From assembly GCF_014696715.1 (NCBI RefSeq), contig NZ_JACJQO010000010.1:62001-126000 (forward strand): DNA of 64,000 bases. The letters run 5' to 3'. Below are positions 1-10,015 of the stretch, piece after piece. How positions within the stretch are numbered: the first letter of the stretch is position 1; each line of letters begins with the position of its first letter. Origin of the DNA: Pseudanabaena sp. FACHB-2040. Its GTDB lineage: Bacteria; Cyanobacteriota; Cyanobacteriia; Phormidesmidales; Phormidesmidaceae. A model generated the notes under the pieces. The model was given only the letters and a program-made list of their open reading frames with translations, did not search any database and was not told the DNA's origin. Made by a program: the position numbers and the translations under genes.

Positions 1-336
1 CTAGAAGAAGACAACATCGTGGCCGTCGGCATTTCTGCCTTTGCCGTCGATCAGCTGGGCGATATTGTGTTTCTGGAGCTGCCGGAGGTCGGCGATAACG
101 TAGAAAGGGGTGAAAAGTTTGGCACCGTTGAGTCGGTCAAGGCGGTCGAAGATCTTAAGGCCCCGGTCAGTGGCGAAGTCATTGAGCGCAACAGTGAACT
201 GCTAGATGTGCCCGAACAACTGGGCAATGATCCCTATGGCGATGGCTGGCTAATCAAGGTGCGCGCCGATTCTTTAGAAGATCTAGACGATACCCTCACG
301 GCCGAGGAATATAAGGACCAAGTGGAAGGGGAGTAA
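1..336 (+). CDS. gcvH: Glycine cleavage system H protein (5' truncated)
   Basis: Lipoyl carrier of the glycine cleavage complex, which shuttles the aminomethyl group from P-protein to T-protein. The reading frame is open to the left edge of the window (codons for LEEDNI precede the first GTG), so about 20-25 N-terminal residues lie outside. The hallmark lipoylation segment [15 protein letters not shown] is visible, the lysine of ESVKAV being the expected lipoyl-lysine, followed by the family's [12 protein letters not shown] block. It lies 140 nt upstream of gcvP on the same strand, so the two are probably co-transcribed. Confidence 0.97.
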   Translation, partial: LEEDNIVAVGISAFAVDQLGDIVFLELPEVGDNVERGEKFGTVESVKAVEDLKAPVSGEVIERNSELLDVPEQLGNDPYGDGWLIKVRADSLEDLDDTLTAEEYKDQVEGE

Positions 337-476
337 GCCTGCTATTGCCTCCCGGTTTGCTTCACAATAGGTAATACTTAGACGCTTGGGTAGTGGGTGC
401 AATGCCCCCTTTAGGGCCAGTCTCTGACTAACGCACCTCTCTCCTAAGTATTTCTTATTGTGGGAGCATACCGGCC

Positions 477-3400
477 TTGCTGTACGAACAAAGTATCCCT
501 GGTACCAAATTAGAGCAGGCTGCCCCAGACGCCTCGCCTGCTAATGGGTCTGTAGCCGCTGTTGACCGCTCTAGCCCTACCTTCAGCGAGTTCGTACAGC
601 GCCACATCGGTCCCGACTCGGCCGAACAGCAGGCCATGCTGCAGGCTCTAGGTTACGACTCTTTAGCTAGCCTGATCAGCGCTGCCGTGCCCGCCAATAT
701 CCGCCTAGAGGGTCCCCTCAAGCTGACAGCCGGAACCACCGAAGCCGCCGCACTGAAGCAGCTAAAGCAGATAGCCGAGCAAAATCAGGTTTGGCGCTCC
801 TATCTGGGTCTGGGCTACGCCAACACCCTGACCCCACCAGTGATTCAGCGCAACATCCTAGAGAATCCTGGCTGGTACACCCAATACACGCCCTACCAGC
901 CCGAAATCTCCCAGGGTCGCCTGGAAGCCCTGCTCAACTTCCAAACCCTGATCACCGACCTGACCGGGTTAGAAATTGCCAACGCCTCGCTCCTCGACGA
1001 AGGCACTGCCGCTGCCGAAGCCATGGCCTTGAGCTTTCATGCCCGTAGCCAAAAGGCGGCCAAGACGTTCTGGATCTCCCAGGCGTGCCATCCCCAAACC
1101 ATAGATGTGGTGAAGACCCGCGCTATTCCCTTAGGCATTGACGTTATGGTGGGTGACCACCGCAGCTTCACCTTCGATAGTCCGGTTTTTGGCGTGCTGC
1201 TGCAGTATCCGGCCACCGATGGCGCGATCTACGACTACACCAATTTCATTCAGCAGGCGCACGCGGCGGGCGCTCTGGCCACCGTTGCTGCCGACCTCCT
1301 CAGCCTCACCCTGCTGAAGTCTCCCGGTGAACTAGGGGCCGATATCGCAGTAGGTAACACCCAGCGCTTTGGCGTGCCCCTAGGCTACGGTGGCCCCCAC
1401 GCCGCCTATTTTGCAACCAAAAACACCTATGCCCGCAAGCTGCCTGGTCGGCTGGTTGGGGTGTCTAAAGATACCTACGGTAAGCCGGCCCTGCGTTTAG
1501 CCCTGCAAACCCGTGAGCAGCACATTCGCCGGGATGCTGCTACTAGCAATATCTGCACTGCCCAGGTGCTGCTGGCCGTCATTGCCAGTATGTACGCGGT
1601 CTATCACGGACCTGAGGGGCTTAAGCAGATTGCCACACGCATTCATGGCCTAACCGTTGCTTTGGCCGAGGCTCTTAAGCAGGCGGGCTTTACCCTAGGC
1701 AGTGAACCCTGCTTTGACACACTGCGGGTCGGCACCCGGAAGCAGACCCAGGACATTTTGAGTCGGGCTGCTGCCCAGCGCATTAACCTACGGGTGATCG
1801 ATCCCCAGACCCTGGGAGTCGCCCTAGATGAAACCACAACCCCCGATGATGTTAGGGACCTGATTGAGGTGTTTACAGGCCAACGGGCTACTCAGGATCT
1901 GTCTTTGCGACCATCTGGCCCCTCGTGGGGGGACGCAACGATAAATCCTACAGACACACACGCCTCTACAGGTTCATCTCTGCCGGTGCGTTTGCTGCGG
2001 ACCTCAGCCTATTTGACCCACCCGGTTTTCAATACGCACCATTCGGAGACGGAGATGCTGCGGTACATGCACCGCCTGCAGGCCAAAGACCTGTCCTTAA
2101 CGGCGGCAATGATTCCTCTGGGCTCTTGCACGATGAAGCTAAATGCGACGGCTGAAATGGTGCCAATTACCTGGCCAGAGTTTGGCCAAATTCACCCCTT
2201 TGCACCGCTGGAACAGACCCAGGGTTACCAACAACTTTTCCGCGACCTTGAGGGCTGGTTGGCCGAGATTACAGGCTTTGCTGCCGTGTCGCTCCAGCCC
2301 AACGCCGGAGCCCAGGGCGAATATGCTGGACTGCTGGTCATTCGTGAGTATCACCAGCAGCGGGGCGATACCCATCGCCACGTTTGTCTCATTCCCCAGT
2401 CGGCCCACGGCACCAACCCAGCCAGCGCTGTGATGGCCGGTATGAAGGTGGTTCCCGTTGCCTGTGATGTAGACGGCAACATCGATGTGGCTGACCTCAA
2501 GGCCAAAGCCGAGAAGCACCAAGATGCCCTAGCGGCGTTGATGGTGACCTACCCCTCTACCCACGGCGTATTTGAAGAAGCCATTCGGGAAATTTGCGAC
2601 ATCGTCCACAATCATGGTGGCCAAGTCTACATGGATGGGGCCAACATGAATGCCCAGGTGGGGCTGTGCCGTCCAGCAGATTTTGGGGCCGATGTCTGCC
2701 ACTTAAACCTGCATAAGACCTTCTGCATTCCCCACGGTGGCGGTGGCCCCGGCGTCGGCCCGATTGGGGTCAAGGCACACCTGCAGCCCTACCTTCCAGG
2801 TCACAGCCTGGTGCCAGGAGTCGGCGGCGAGCAGGCAATTGGCGCGATGACGGCGGCTCCTTGGGGCAGCGCCAGCATTCTGCCGATTTCCTGGATGTAT
2901 ATCCGGATGATGGGCGCTGAAGGGCTAACGCGGGCAACAGAAGTCGCCATTCTCAACGCCAACTACATTGCCAAGCGGCTAGAGGGTCACTACGACATTC
3001 TCTATACCGGACAAAACGGAAGGGTCGCCCACGAGTGCATTATCGACTTGCGCCCCTTCAAAAAATCTGCCGATGTCTCGGTAGAAGACGTGGCCAAGCG
3101 GCTGATCGACTACGGCTTTCACCCGCCGACTATGTCTTGGCCGGTGGCGGGGACACTGATGGTAGAACCTACTGAAAGCGAGGCCCTAGTGGAGCTAGAT
3201 CGCTTCTGCGATGCCATGATCGCTATTCGCGCCGAAATTCGGGCCATCGAGGAGGGTCAGGTATCTGCAGCCAGTAACGTTCTCAAGCAGGCTCCCCACA
3301 CTGCCGAAGATCTGGTCGCTGCTGAGTGGGATCGTTCCTACTCGCGCGAGCAGGCTATCTTTCCGGCGTCCTGGACTCGGCAGTATAAGTTCTGGCCGGC

Positions 3401-3479
3401 TGTGAATCGGATTGATCAGGCGTATGGCGATCGCAACTTAGTCTGCTCTTGCCTACCGATGGACAGTTATGAAGAGTAA
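477..3479 (+). CDS. gcvP: Glycine dehydrogenase (decarboxylating), P protein
   Basis: PLP-dependent P-protein of the glycine cleavage system, which decarboxylates glycine and loads the aminomethyl group on lipoyl-GcvH; in cyanobacteria it works in photorespiratory glycolate metabolism. The product is 1000 aa, normal for the homodimeric type. The N-terminal RHIGPDS block and the PLP-lysine motif [17 protein letters not shown] are present. The start is the TTG at 477; no ATG is available before the conserved RHIG region, and the next in-frame ATG (about residue 54) would cut into it, so TTG or another non-ATG start is likely. It follows gcvH directly. The downstream gene converges on it. Confidence 0.97.
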   Translation: MLYEQSIPGTKLEQAAPDASPANGSVAAVDRSSPTFSEFVQRHIGPDSAEQQAMLQALGYDSLASLISAAVPANIRLEGPLKLTAGTTEAAALKQLKQIAEQNQVWRSYLGLGYANTLTPPVIQRNILENPGWYTQYTPYQPEISQGRLEALLNFQTLITDLTGLEIANASLLDEGTAAAEAMALSFHARSQKAAKTFWISQACHPQTIDVVKTRAIPLGIDVMVGDHRSFTFDSPVFGVLLQYPATDGAIYDYTNFIQQAHAAGALATVAADLLSLTLLKSPGELGADIAVGNTQRFGVPLGYGGPHAAYFATKNTYARKLPGRLVGVSKDTYGKPALRLALQTREQHIRRDAATSNICTAQVLLAVIASMYAVYHGPEGLKQIATRIHGLTVALAEALKQAGFTLGSEPCFDTLRVGTRKQTQDILSRAAAQRINLRVIDPQTLGVALDETTTPDDVRDLIEVFTGQRATQDLSLRPSGPSWGDATINPTDTHASTGSSLPVRLLRTSAYLTHPVFNTHHSETEMLRYMHRLQAKDLSLTAAMIPLGSCTMKLNATAEMVPITWPEFGQIHPFAPLEQTQGYQQLFRDLEGWLAEITGFAAVSLQPNAGAQGEYAGLLVIREYHQQRGDTHRHVCLIPQSAHGTNPASAVMAGMKVVPVACDVDGNIDVADLKAKAEKHQDALAALMVTYPSTHGVFEEAIREICDIVHNHGGQVYMDGANMNAQVGLCRPADFGADVCHLNLHKTFCIPHGGGGPGVGPIGVKAHLQPYLPGHSLVPGVGGEQAIGAMTAAPWGSASILPISWMYIRMMGAEGLTRATEVAILNANYIAKRLEGHYDILYTGQNGRVAHECIIDLRPFKKSADVSVEDVAKRLIDYGFHPPTMSWPVAGTLMVEPTESEALVELDRFCDAMIAIRAEIRAIEEGQVSAASNVLKQAPHTAEDLVAAEWDRSYSREQAIFPASWTRQYKFWPAVNRIDQAYGDRNLVCSCLPMDSYEE

Positions 3480-3510
3480 AGGCAGACGCGGGGAAGGGGA
3501 AACGCATCTT

Positions 3511-4038
3511 CTACCCTGCGCCTGCTCGAAACAAAAACTCCCCAAGTGCCTCCCATGGCCCGCCTTGGTAACGCCAGAGCAGCAGACCCTCGCCTTTGCC
3601 GCTTAGTGGCTGCCAGTCCTGGCTCAGGTAATCGTAGAGCTGGCGAGCGATCTCTGGCTTAACTTTGTTCTGAATGGTCACGTGGGGGCGGTAGCGCTGG
3701 CTGTCTTGGCGGCTCAGCCACGGCTGCCAGGTGTTGGCTAATGCTTGGCGTAGCTGCAGCAGATCGGGGGCGTCGATTTCGATGGCGACGCCTTGACCCA
3801 AAAAGCGCAGATTGGGGAAGGACAAAGGTAGCTCTGTCGTGCTGTCGCTGAGAGTGTTGAGGGTGTCTTGAATAGAGGATTCCTGATCGCCAGGGAGGGC
3901 GTGAAAAAGTGTGACATGGGCGGGGAGAAAGTTGCGATCGCTAGGAAAGTGCTGCTGGCGCAGTGGGTCAAGCCGATCGAAGGTCGTGGCGTCTAGCTTG
4001 AGGGTCAAAATCAGGGGCAGCGCTGATGGTTGAGACAT
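3511..4038 (-). CDS. 2H phosphoesterase / 2'-5' RNA ligase family protein
   Basis: A 175-aa member of the 2H phosphoesterase superfamily (LigT/ThpR and cyclic phosphodiesterase fold). Both catalytic HxT motifs are visible: HVTLF near residue 41 and HVTIQ near residue 121, the expected spacing for the bilobal fold. Enzymes of this family hydrolyse or ligate 2',3'- or 2',5'-phosphodiester bonds in RNA; the actual substrate cannot be told from sequence. It lies 5 nt downstream of a PD-(D/E)XK-type gene on the same strand, so the two are probably transcribed together. Confidence 0.85.
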   Translation of the reverse strand: MSQPSALPLILTLKLDATTFDRLDPLRQQHFPSDRNFLPAHVTLFHALPGDQESSIQDTLNTLSDSTTELPLSFPNLRFLGQGVAIEIDAPDLLQLRQALANTWQPWLSRQDSQRYRPHVTIQNKVKPEIARQLYDYLSQDWQPLSGKGEGLLLWRYQGGPWEALGEFLFRAGAG

Positions 4039-4043
4039 ACGGA

Positions 4044-4667
4044 TTATGAATTGGCTACAAGCGCTGCTAATCCCTTCATGATTTGCAGTGTTCGCGCTAA
4101 CCCCTCATCTTGATCCAAAATAAATTCCTTCGACCTTGCATATCGAGGGCCTCCCTGCCGCACCAGCTTCAAAAACACAAAACTGCTGCCATTTGTCACC
4201 ATGCCAAACAGCGGCAATCCCGATACTGGAGCCGCCAGCATATAGCCCAACACCTGAGGAATCCCCACCTTAAGCGAAAACTCTGCCCGCTTCGACTCAA
4301 TCACCAATACCCAAAGCTGGTCTTTTAGCACCAGCACATCCAGTCGGCCTCTGAGAATCTGTTCATCCCCCTCGGCAACAATCTCTACTGTTTTTTCGGT
4401 CGTTACATAGAACGGCGGTAAAAATACACCTGCTAGGTCTAGTAGTGGCGCAACCACCGCTAGCTTGACTGTATTCTCTAATAGCGATCTGCGCTCTAAG
4501 TTGGCATAAGCTGCCTCCACCCGTGTCAACCGCTCTTGCTCCACCGCAGTCAAAGCAGGCCAATCTCCCTGCCACTCTGAGAAGAAGTTATCCTCGACCT
4601 CTTGCAACCCAAACTGTTGCTCTAGGTCATACAGGGTCAACTGCTCAATGGCTACAGTCTGCACCAT
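4044..4667 (-). CDS. PD-(D/E)XK nuclease-like protein (HsdR-N-like)
   Basis: A 207-aa cytosolic protein of a type common in cyanobacteria and often annotated as restriction endonuclease subunit R, although only a nuclease-core-sized domain is present. The middle holds the pattern RLDVLVLKDQLWVLVIESKR, whose D then E-x-K spacing matches the PD-(D/E)XK catalytic core. No helicase or methylase lies next to it, so a true restriction role is not supported. It precedes the 2H phosphoesterase gene with a 5-nt gap. The function is unknown; nuclease activity is inferred from the motif alone. Confidence 0.7.
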   Translation of the reverse strand: MVQTVAIEQLTLYDLEQQFGLQEVEDNFFSEWQGDWPALTAVEQERLTRVEAAYANLERRSLLENTVKLAVVAPLLDLAGVFLPPFYVTTEKTVEIVAEGDEQILRGRLDVLVLKDQLWVLVIESKRAEFSLKVGIPQVLGYMLAAPVSGLPLFGMVTNGSSFVFLKLVRQGGPRYARSKEFILDQDEGLARTLQIMKGLAALVANS

Positions 4668-4778
4668 GTTTGCACCTACAAAACTGTTTCCAACATGCCA
4701 CGGATCTCCTCAAGTTGATAGGATTGATAGGCTTGACTGTAGCTTTGTAATACAACCCGTAAGACAGGCCAGCACGTA

Positions 4779-6467
4779 ATGCGATATTTGATCACCAGCG
4801 CCCTACCCTACATCAATGGCATCAAACACCTGGGCAACCTGGTCGGCTCCATGCTGCCTGCGGATGTTTATGCCCGATTTCTCCGGCAGCAGGGAGAAAC
4901 CGTTCTGTATATATGCGGTACCGATGAGCACGGCACCCCGGCTGAACTAGCGGCTCGTGAAGAGGGGCTAGACGTGGCCGACTATTGCCAGCGGCAGTAC
5001 GAGCGGCAGGCCGACGTTTACAGCCGCTTTGGGCTGTCTTTTGACTATTTTGGGCGCACCTCTTCGCCTGAGAACCACGAACTCACCCAGCACTTTTATC
5101 AGCGGCTCGACGCCAACGGCCTGATCGAAGAGCGCGAGATCAGCCAAATGTATTCTTTAACTGACGAGCGGTTTTTGCCCGACCGCTATGTCATCGGCAC
5201 CTGCCCTAAGTGCGGCTATACCGCTGCGCGAGGCGACCAGTGCGAAAACTGCACCTCCGTACTCAACCCCACTGATCTGCTGGAGCCGCGTTCTGCTATC
5301 TCCGGCAGCACTGACCTAGAGATTCGTCAGAGCAAGCACCTGTTTTTGAGGCTAGATACCCTGAGCGATCGCGTTCGTGAGTGGGTTAGCAGCCATCCAG
5401 ACTGGCCGCTGCTGACCAAATCCATTGCCCTCAAATGGCTCAATGAAGGATTGCAAAGCCGGGGCATTACCCGCGATCTGAGTTGGGGTATTGATGTGCC
5501 CAGGCCCGGCTTTGAGAACAAAGTGTTTTACGTCTGGTTTGATGCGCCGATTGGCTACCTGGCTGCGACCAAAGCCTGGGGAAATAAAACTGGTGAGAAC
5601 TGGCTGGACTGGTGGCAGCCCAGCGAAACTGAGGCTGATGACGTGCGCTACGTGCAGTTCATGGCCAAAGACAACCTGCCTTTCCACACCATCATGTGGC
5701 CTGCCATGATCTTGGGCACTGAAGACCCTTGGAAAATGGCCGACTATATCAAGGGCTTTAACTGGCTCAACTACTATGGCGGCAAGTTTTCTACCAGTTC
5801 TAAGCGAGGCATTTTCCTTGATCAGGCGCTGGAGGTGCTGCCCGCTGACTACTGGCGCTACACCCTGATGGCCACCGCGCCCGAATCGGCAGATTCGACC
5901 TTTACCTGGGAGCAGCTGCAGAACAAGGTCAACAAAGAGCTGGCCGATACCCTGGGCAACTTCATCAACCGCATCCTCAAGTTCACGGCCTCTCGCTATG
6001 GCAATCAGATTCCGGCGGGGGGCACTCCTGGGGAAGCCGAGCAGCAGCTCGAAGCGGACTGCCAGCGCCTGATTGGCACGTTGCAAGACTGTCTGCAGCG
6101 GATGGAGTTTCGCAAGGCCACCGAAGCGCTATATGCTCTGTGGACTGTGGGCAACCAGTACATTGACGTGCAGGCTCCCTGGACTCTGTTTAAGCAGGAT
6201 AAAGAGCAGGCGGCGATGGTGATTCGCACCTGCATTCACCTGATTCGCACCTATGCGATTGTCTCGGCACCGTTTATTCCCTTTACGGTGGCGCAGATCT
6301 TTGAGGCGCTGCACCTGCCAGAGTCAGACGGCAACTGTTCGTTTGAGAAAGCGGTTGATTTTGCTGCCCTGCCAGAGGGGCATCCCTTTGAGGTGCCGCC
6401 GCCGCTGTTCCAAAAGCTCGATGATGAGCGGATTGAAGAGTTGCGATCGCAGTTTGGTGGCGAGTAG
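4779..6467 (+). CDS. metG: Methionyl-tRNA synthetase
   Basis: Class I aminoacyl-tRNA synthetase charging tRNA-Met. The product is 562 aa. The HIGH-equivalent KHLGN is near residue 17, zinc-binding knuckles CPKCG and CENC near residues 145-160, and the KMSKS-equivalent FSTSSKRG near residue 340. An anticodon-binding helical domain follows. The C-terminal dimerisation/tRNA-binding (EMAP-like) domain of the E. coli enzyme is absent, so this is the short form. The ATG at 4779 directly begins the conserved MRYLITSALPYINGIKH. The next gene starts 10 nt after its stop. Confidence 0.96.
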   Translation: MRYLITSALPYINGIKHLGNLVGSMLPADVYARFLRQQGETVLYICGTDEHGTPAELAAREEGLDVADYCQRQYERQADVYSRFGLSFDYFGRTSSPENHELTQHFYQRLDANGLIEEREISQMYSLTDERFLPDRYVIGTCPKCGYTAARGDQCENCTSVLNPTDLLEPRSAISGSTDLEIRQSKHLFLRLDTLSDRVREWVSSHPDWPLLTKSIALKWLNEGLQSRGITRDLSWGIDVPRPGFENKVFYVWFDAPIGYLAATKAWGNKTGENWLDWWQPSETEADDVRYVQFMAKDNLPFHTIMWPAMILGTEDPWKMADYIKGFNWLNYYGGKFSTSSKRGIFLDQALEVLPADYWRYTLMATAPESADSTFTWEQLQNKVNKELADTLGNFINRILKFTASRYGNQIPAGGTPGEAEQQLEADCQRLIGTLQDCLQRMEFRKATEALYALWTVGNQYIDVQAPWTLFKQDKEQAAMVIRTCIHLIRTYAIVSAPFIPFTVAQIFEALHLPESDGNCSFEKAVDFAALPEGHPFEVPPPLFQKLDDERIEELRSQFGGE

Positions 6468-6477
6468 CCCTTTGCCT

Positions 6478-7008
6478 ATGTCTCTAACCCTAGAAACCGA
6501 GCGGCTGCGGCTGCGTCCCATTGCGGATAGCGAGGTTGATACGCTCCACGCTATTCTCACGGATTCCTTTGTCCGCAAATACCTGTGCGACGACCAGATT
6601 TTCTCCCGGCAGCAAGTCGAGGAGATGCTGGCCGAGAGCCAAAGGGCCTTTGCAGAAGAACGATGGGGGCTTTGGCTGATTGAAGTTAAAGCCGAACCTA
6701 CTCCCATTGGGTTTGTGGGCCTGTGGAACTTCTTTGAGGAACCGCAGCCGCAGCTGGCCTATGCTCTGCTGCCAGGGGCGACTGGGCAGGGCTACGCGAC
6801 CGAGGCCGCTACTCGCATACTGACCTATGCTTTTGATGAACTGGGCTACGGGTATCTCGTGGCCAGCTGTGACAAGCCCAATTTAGCCTCCCAAAACGTT
6901 GCTGAGAGAATTGGCATGAAGCGAGTTGAGGAAAGAACTGAGAACGGCAAGCCCATTGTCTTTTTCAGAATTGAAAGATCAATGGGCGAGGATGGGTCAG
7001 AAGGTTAA
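6478..7008 (+). CDS. GNAT family N-acetyltransferase (RimJ/RimL-like)
   Basis: A 176-aa GNAT acetyltransferase. The N-terminal LETERLRLRP is the classic opening of the RimJ/RimL ribosomal-protein N-acetyltransferase group, and GQGYATEAA is the acetyl-CoA pyrophosphate loop. The frame is open further upstream inside metG, but the ATG at 6478, 10 nt after the metG stop, starts exactly at the family N-terminus and is preferred. The substrate is unknown. It is probably translated from the metG transcript. Confidence 0.88.
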   Translation: MSLTLETERLRLRPIADSEVDTLHAILTDSFVRKYLCDDQIFSRQQVEEMLAESQRAFAEERWGLWLIEVKAEPTPIGFVGLWNFFEEPQPQLAYALLPGATGQGYATEAATRILTYAFDELGYGYLVASCDKPNLASQNVAERIGMKRVEERTENGKPIVFFRIERSMGEDGSEG

Positions 7009-7010
7009 GC

Positions 7011-7601
7011 CTAAGCCGCTTCAAACCGCTCGACCTGCAGCACAAAGCCGGGTAGAACGGCTTCTCCAGAGAGCAGGGTTGGTAGCTGGCAGACTTCTTT
7101 GGGCTGGCCCTGACGATAGATTTCCACCTGCTGATCCTGCGGGTTAAACATCCAGCCCAGCCTCACTCCGCTGTCAATATATTCCTGCAGCTTGGCTCGC
7201 AGCGGCTCTAGGTCGTCTGTACGGGATCTCAGCTCGATGACAAAATCTGGCGCTAGGGGCGGAAAATTCTGGCGCTGCTCGGGGGTAAGCGCTAACCAGC
7301 GAGAATTTTCTACCCAAGCGGCATCGGGAGAGCGATCGCCGCCACCTGGCAGCTTGAATAGAGTAGATGAGCTAAACACTTTGCCAAGCTGGGTTTGGCG
7401 GTTCCAGAGGGTTAAATCTGCGCCCAACTCCATTTCACGACTGCCGCTATCGCCGCCTACAGGTGCCATGACAATGAGTGCTCCTTGGGCATTGCGCTCT
7501 AGAGGCGTATTTGGGTTGCTGAGACACAGCTGATAAAACTGCTCATCAGTCAGGTGAACGTCGCTCAGGTCCAGCGTAATTGGCAGCATCAGCGAGGACA
7601 T
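7011..7601 (-). CDS. Uma2 family endonuclease (DUF820)
   Basis: A 196-aa Uma2/DUF820 protein with a PD-(D/E)XK-like fold, a family strongly expanded in cyanobacteria. Visible family features are SPDAAWVENSRW and the core PDFVIELRSRTDDLEPLRAKLQ (split in evidence: PDFVIELRS then LRAKLQEYID), with E and K positions in the expected places. The frame stays open upstream to 7814, but the ATG at 7601 matches the family start, and a longer version would overlap the divergent rhomboid gene. Its biological role is unknown; some relatives sit near mobile elements. Its stop is 2 nt from the end of the converging GNAT gene. Confidence 0.87.
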   Translation of the reverse strand: MSSLMLPITLDLSDVHLTDEQFYQLCLSNPNTPLERNAQGALIVMAPVGGDSGSREMELGADLTLWNRQTQLGKVFSSSTLFKLPGGGDRSPDAAWVENSRWLALTPEQRQNFPPLAPDFVIELRSRTDDLEPLRAKLQEYIDSGVRLGWMFNPQDQQVEIYRQGQPKEVCQLPTLLSGEAVLPGFVLQVERFEAA

Positions 7602-7800
7602 ACGGGGCTCCAGTCTGAGACCTAGCTTTATGATGCCGTATCGTAGAGTGTGCGATCGCAAGCCAAAAACAGCAGCCCCTAATGGTCGGAGCAAAACCGC
7701 TGCCACCGGCCAAAAATCTTTAGTTTGGACGATATTCAAGCCGGGTCTGCTCTGGCATAGTCGGGAGGTACGACCCACTGCTGAGTTTGGAGAAGCCCTC

Positions 7801-8544
7801 TTGGTCCCCGTCAAAGACTACAATCCCATTAACACGACGCCCTACGTCACCTATGGGCTGATTGCGCTCAATATTTTGATTTTTATCTACGAGCTAACGC
7901 TGCCCTCTTACTCCCTGCTAGGTTTCTTTAGAACTTGGGCTGTGGTGCCTGCGGAGCTATCGACCAGCTTTGCCACTGGAGTTTCGGCAGTCAATATCGA
8001 AGAGTGGCTAACACTGGTGTCGGCGCAGTTTCTCCACGGCGGCTTTTTGCATGTTGCTGGCAACATGCTTTATCTATGGATTTTCGGCAACAACGTCGAA
8101 GATCGGTTGGGACACGTCAAGTTTTTGATTTTCTATCTGCTCTGCGGCACGATTGCAGGGCTGGCTCAGTGGTTCTTTGCGCCTTTTTCTGAAGTGCCTT
8201 CACTGGGGGCGAGTGGTGCGATCGCAGGGGTGATGGGGGCCTACATTTTCCGGTTCCCCGATGTTCGCATTCTGACGATTGTGCCGCTGGGTCCATTCCC
8301 CTTTCCTGTGCGGATTCCGGCAATTTTCTACCTGGGCATCTGGTTTCTGCAGCAGGCGGCCTATGGGGTAGCAAGTCTTGAGGCTCCTACCAATATCGGT
8401 ATGGAAAACGGCGGTGTTGCCTACTGGGCGCACGCAGGCGGCTTTGTAATTGGAGCGTTACTGGGGCCGCTCTTTGGTCTGTTTAGAGGCCAAGATAATA
8501 CCATTCCGGTTGAAATTGCTGAGTCGGAACAGCCAAACCCCTAG
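7801..8544 (+). CDS. Rhomboid family intramembrane serine protease
   Basis: A membrane-embedded serine protease of about 247 aa with six or so transmembrane segments. The catalytic serine lies in GASGAIAGVMGAY and the histidine in WAHAGGFVIGA; the HGGFLHVAGNMLYLWIFG block is also diagnostic. The frame opens at 7630, but the TTG at 7801 gives MVPVKDYNP, which matches the typical VPLRDxNP beginning of this bacterial family, so the TTG start is preferred over the upstream ATG at 7630. The substrate is unknown. It is divergent from the Uma2 gene with about 200 nt between them. Confidence 0.92.
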   Translation: MVPVKDYNPINTTPYVTYGLIALNILIFIYELTLPSYSLLGFFRTWAVVPAELSTSFATGVSAVNIEEWLTLVSAQFLHGGFLHVAGNMLYLWIFGNNVEDRLGHVKFLIFYLLCGTIAGLAQWFFAPFSEVPSLGASGAIAGVMGAYIFRFPDVRILTIVPLGPFPFPVRIPAIFYLGIWFLQQAAYGVASLEAPTNIGMENGGVAYWAHAGGFVIGALLGPLFGLFRGQDNTIPVEIAESEQPNP

Positions 8545-8804
8545 GAAATTTTGTAAAGGCCCCATGTACTTTGGGAACTTCTCCTAGCGGCAACCGTCCA
8601 AAGAATGTAGGCCCAAAGCTGAAACCGTCTGCAATTTGGGTTAGGGTTCGATAGGTTGCTCTGTGGTTTGCAGGGACAAGCGTTGCTGGTTAACTGGCAA
8701 TGCTTATTGGGGGACTTAAAGATGCGATCGCACAGCAACCTATCTCAAAACCAACTCAATAAAGCTGGGTCTCCTACGCTCACCGCCGCAATCAGTAGGT
8801 TGCT

Positions 8805-9377
8805 ATGAAACGAATTCTCTTAAGTGCTTTGCCGCTGCTGGTATTTCCGGTGCTGGCTGTCGCTCCAGTTCAGGCCCAGACCAGACCCAACCAGCCTGCT
8901 ATTTTTGTTCAAACGCCCACAGGCCCAGTCCGGGCAACTTTGGGCGGGGATAAACCGCTTTATCTCAACAACGACACGACCTATGAATACACCCTGCGAA
9001 CTGAGGTAGCAACCTCAGCCAATGGCATAACCTGGCCCGTTGGAACCCTAATTCGCGGTCAGTTTGAGCCAGTGCAAGGGGGCCTGCGCTACGTCGCCAC
9101 CTCGGCTGAAGTCAATGGTCGGGTAGTAACGCTGCGGGCAGTTTCCGACACCCTCCACGATGTCAAAGACCCCCGCGAAACCGGCGCTGGCGCTATTTTG
9201 ACCGATGCGGCGATTGGTGCGGCTGGAGGCGCTGTTATTGGCGGCATCTTGGGCGGCGGCATCGGCATTGGTGAAGTCATCGGCGGCGCGGCTGCCGGAG
9301 CCGTTATTGGCAACGTTACAGCGCAGCGTGTCGTGGTCATTGAGCCAAACCAGTCGATTGTGTTGACGCCTCAGTAA
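8805..9377 (+). CDS. Exported glycine-zipper protein, function unknown
   Basis: A 190-aa protein with a clear Sec signal peptide (MKRILLSALPLLVFPVLA, cleavage near AQA/Q at residue 25). The mature part has a beta-rich region containing PVRATLGGDKPLYLNNDTTY, then a strongly Gly/Ala-rich stretch from residue 125 to 165 with repeated GGxxG spacing, typical of glycine zippers that insert in or span membranes. Similar proteins occur throughout cyanobacteria without an assigned function. A terminator-like hairpin follows 18 nt after the stop, so it is probably monocistronic or last in its unit. Confidence 0.8.
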   Translation: MKRILLSALPLLVFPVLAVAPVQAQTRPNQPAIFVQTPTGPVRATLGGDKPLYLNNDTTYEYTLRTEVATSANGITWPVGTLIRGQFEPVQGGLRYVATSAEVNGRVVTLRAVSDTLHDVKDPRETGAGAILTDAAIGAAGGAVIGGILGGGIGIGEVIGGAAAGAVIGNVTAQRVVVIEPNQSIVLTPQ

Positions 9378-9394
9378 AATAGTAAGTCGTGAAT

Positions 9395-9436
9395 GAGAAA
9401 AGGAGGGGTGGCAATCGTCATTCCTCCTTCTCTTGT
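9395..9436 (+). terminator. Rho-independent-type hairpin
   Basis: Ten base pairs formed by GAGAAAAGGAGG (9395-9406, one bulged A) and CCTCCTTCTC (9423-9432), followed by a short T-rich stretch. It sits directly downstream of the glycine-zipper gene. Confidence 0.6.
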
Positions 9437-9672
9437 GTAAATGCAATGGTCAAAGACTGGTCTATCTGGGCCAGTGCCTATCTTTTCCTATCACTAGACG
9501 AACGACTTCCTAGGTGTAATCTCCCTGCGCCTCGTCGTAAAACGTATTTGCGTAGTAAGCAATGAGTTCATAGCACATCGATATCCTAGTGCAGCCGACA
9601 TCAGTTTGCGAGTTTTAGAAATTGTGGGATGGATGAGATCCCACGACTCATCTTCTCACTCAGTCCTACCAT
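9437..9672. other. Intergenic gap, no gene recognised
   Basis: This stretch lies between the terminator after the glycine-zipper gene and the toxin pseudogene, which ends in it from the other side. No convincing coding, RNA or repeat signal was seen. Confidence 0.4.
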
Positions 9673-10013
9673 TTACAGGCTAGGACGTGTCACTCGAATA
9701 AGCTCGCCAGCAATTGTGTCTTTGCCTTTGAGTAGCTTATGAATGTTGGCTGCGTAGTTGTCCCAATCAAGATTTTTGGAGCAGACAATAATGCCTGCAT
9801 GCGCAGTCAGTTGTCCATGCAGGCGAACAAAATCACGGCGATTTTCAGTAATGCGGCCCGATTTTCCTGAATTGCGAACTGTAGGACTTCTTCATCAGGA
9901 ACTCGCTGGTTTGCTTGGCCTGCTTCTTGAACCGTTAGTAAGTCATATTCAATGGCTCGTAGACGCTGCACGACGGGAAGCGGAAACTGCTCGTCTGCAT
10001 ATAGGCGAAGCAC
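9673..10013 (-). pseudogene. Frameshifted DUF5615 PIN-like toxin
   Basis: The intact first half (MLRLYADEQFPLPVVQRLRA through VPDEEVLQFAIQENRA) is the N-terminus of a DUF5615 PIN-like protein, the putative toxin partner of DUF433 antitoxins. Translation then shifts and stops at 9807 after 68 aa. In the alternative frame the rest of the family continues without interruption: TENRRDFVRLHG, then AGIIVCSKN, and an end at RVTRPSL with a stop at 9673. One missing base near 9850-9860 explains both halves. The catalytic-type acidic residues are thus split over two frames and the product is probably inactive. Its start lies 2 nt downstream of the DUF433 stop. Confidence 0.8.
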
Positions 10014-10015
10014 TT

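Noticed and set aside
4044-4667. Restriction system suggested by an HsdR-N-like protein.
   Set aside because: No methyltransferase, specificity subunit or helicase domain is present near it.
5352-6086. A 244-aa open frame antisense to metG.
   Set aside because: It lies wholly inside metG and shows no protein family; such shadows are frequent at this GC content.
8541-8738. A 65-aa minus-strand frame after the rhomboid gene.
   Set aside because: No family, Asn/Ser-rich, and overlaps the rhomboid stop; likely chance.
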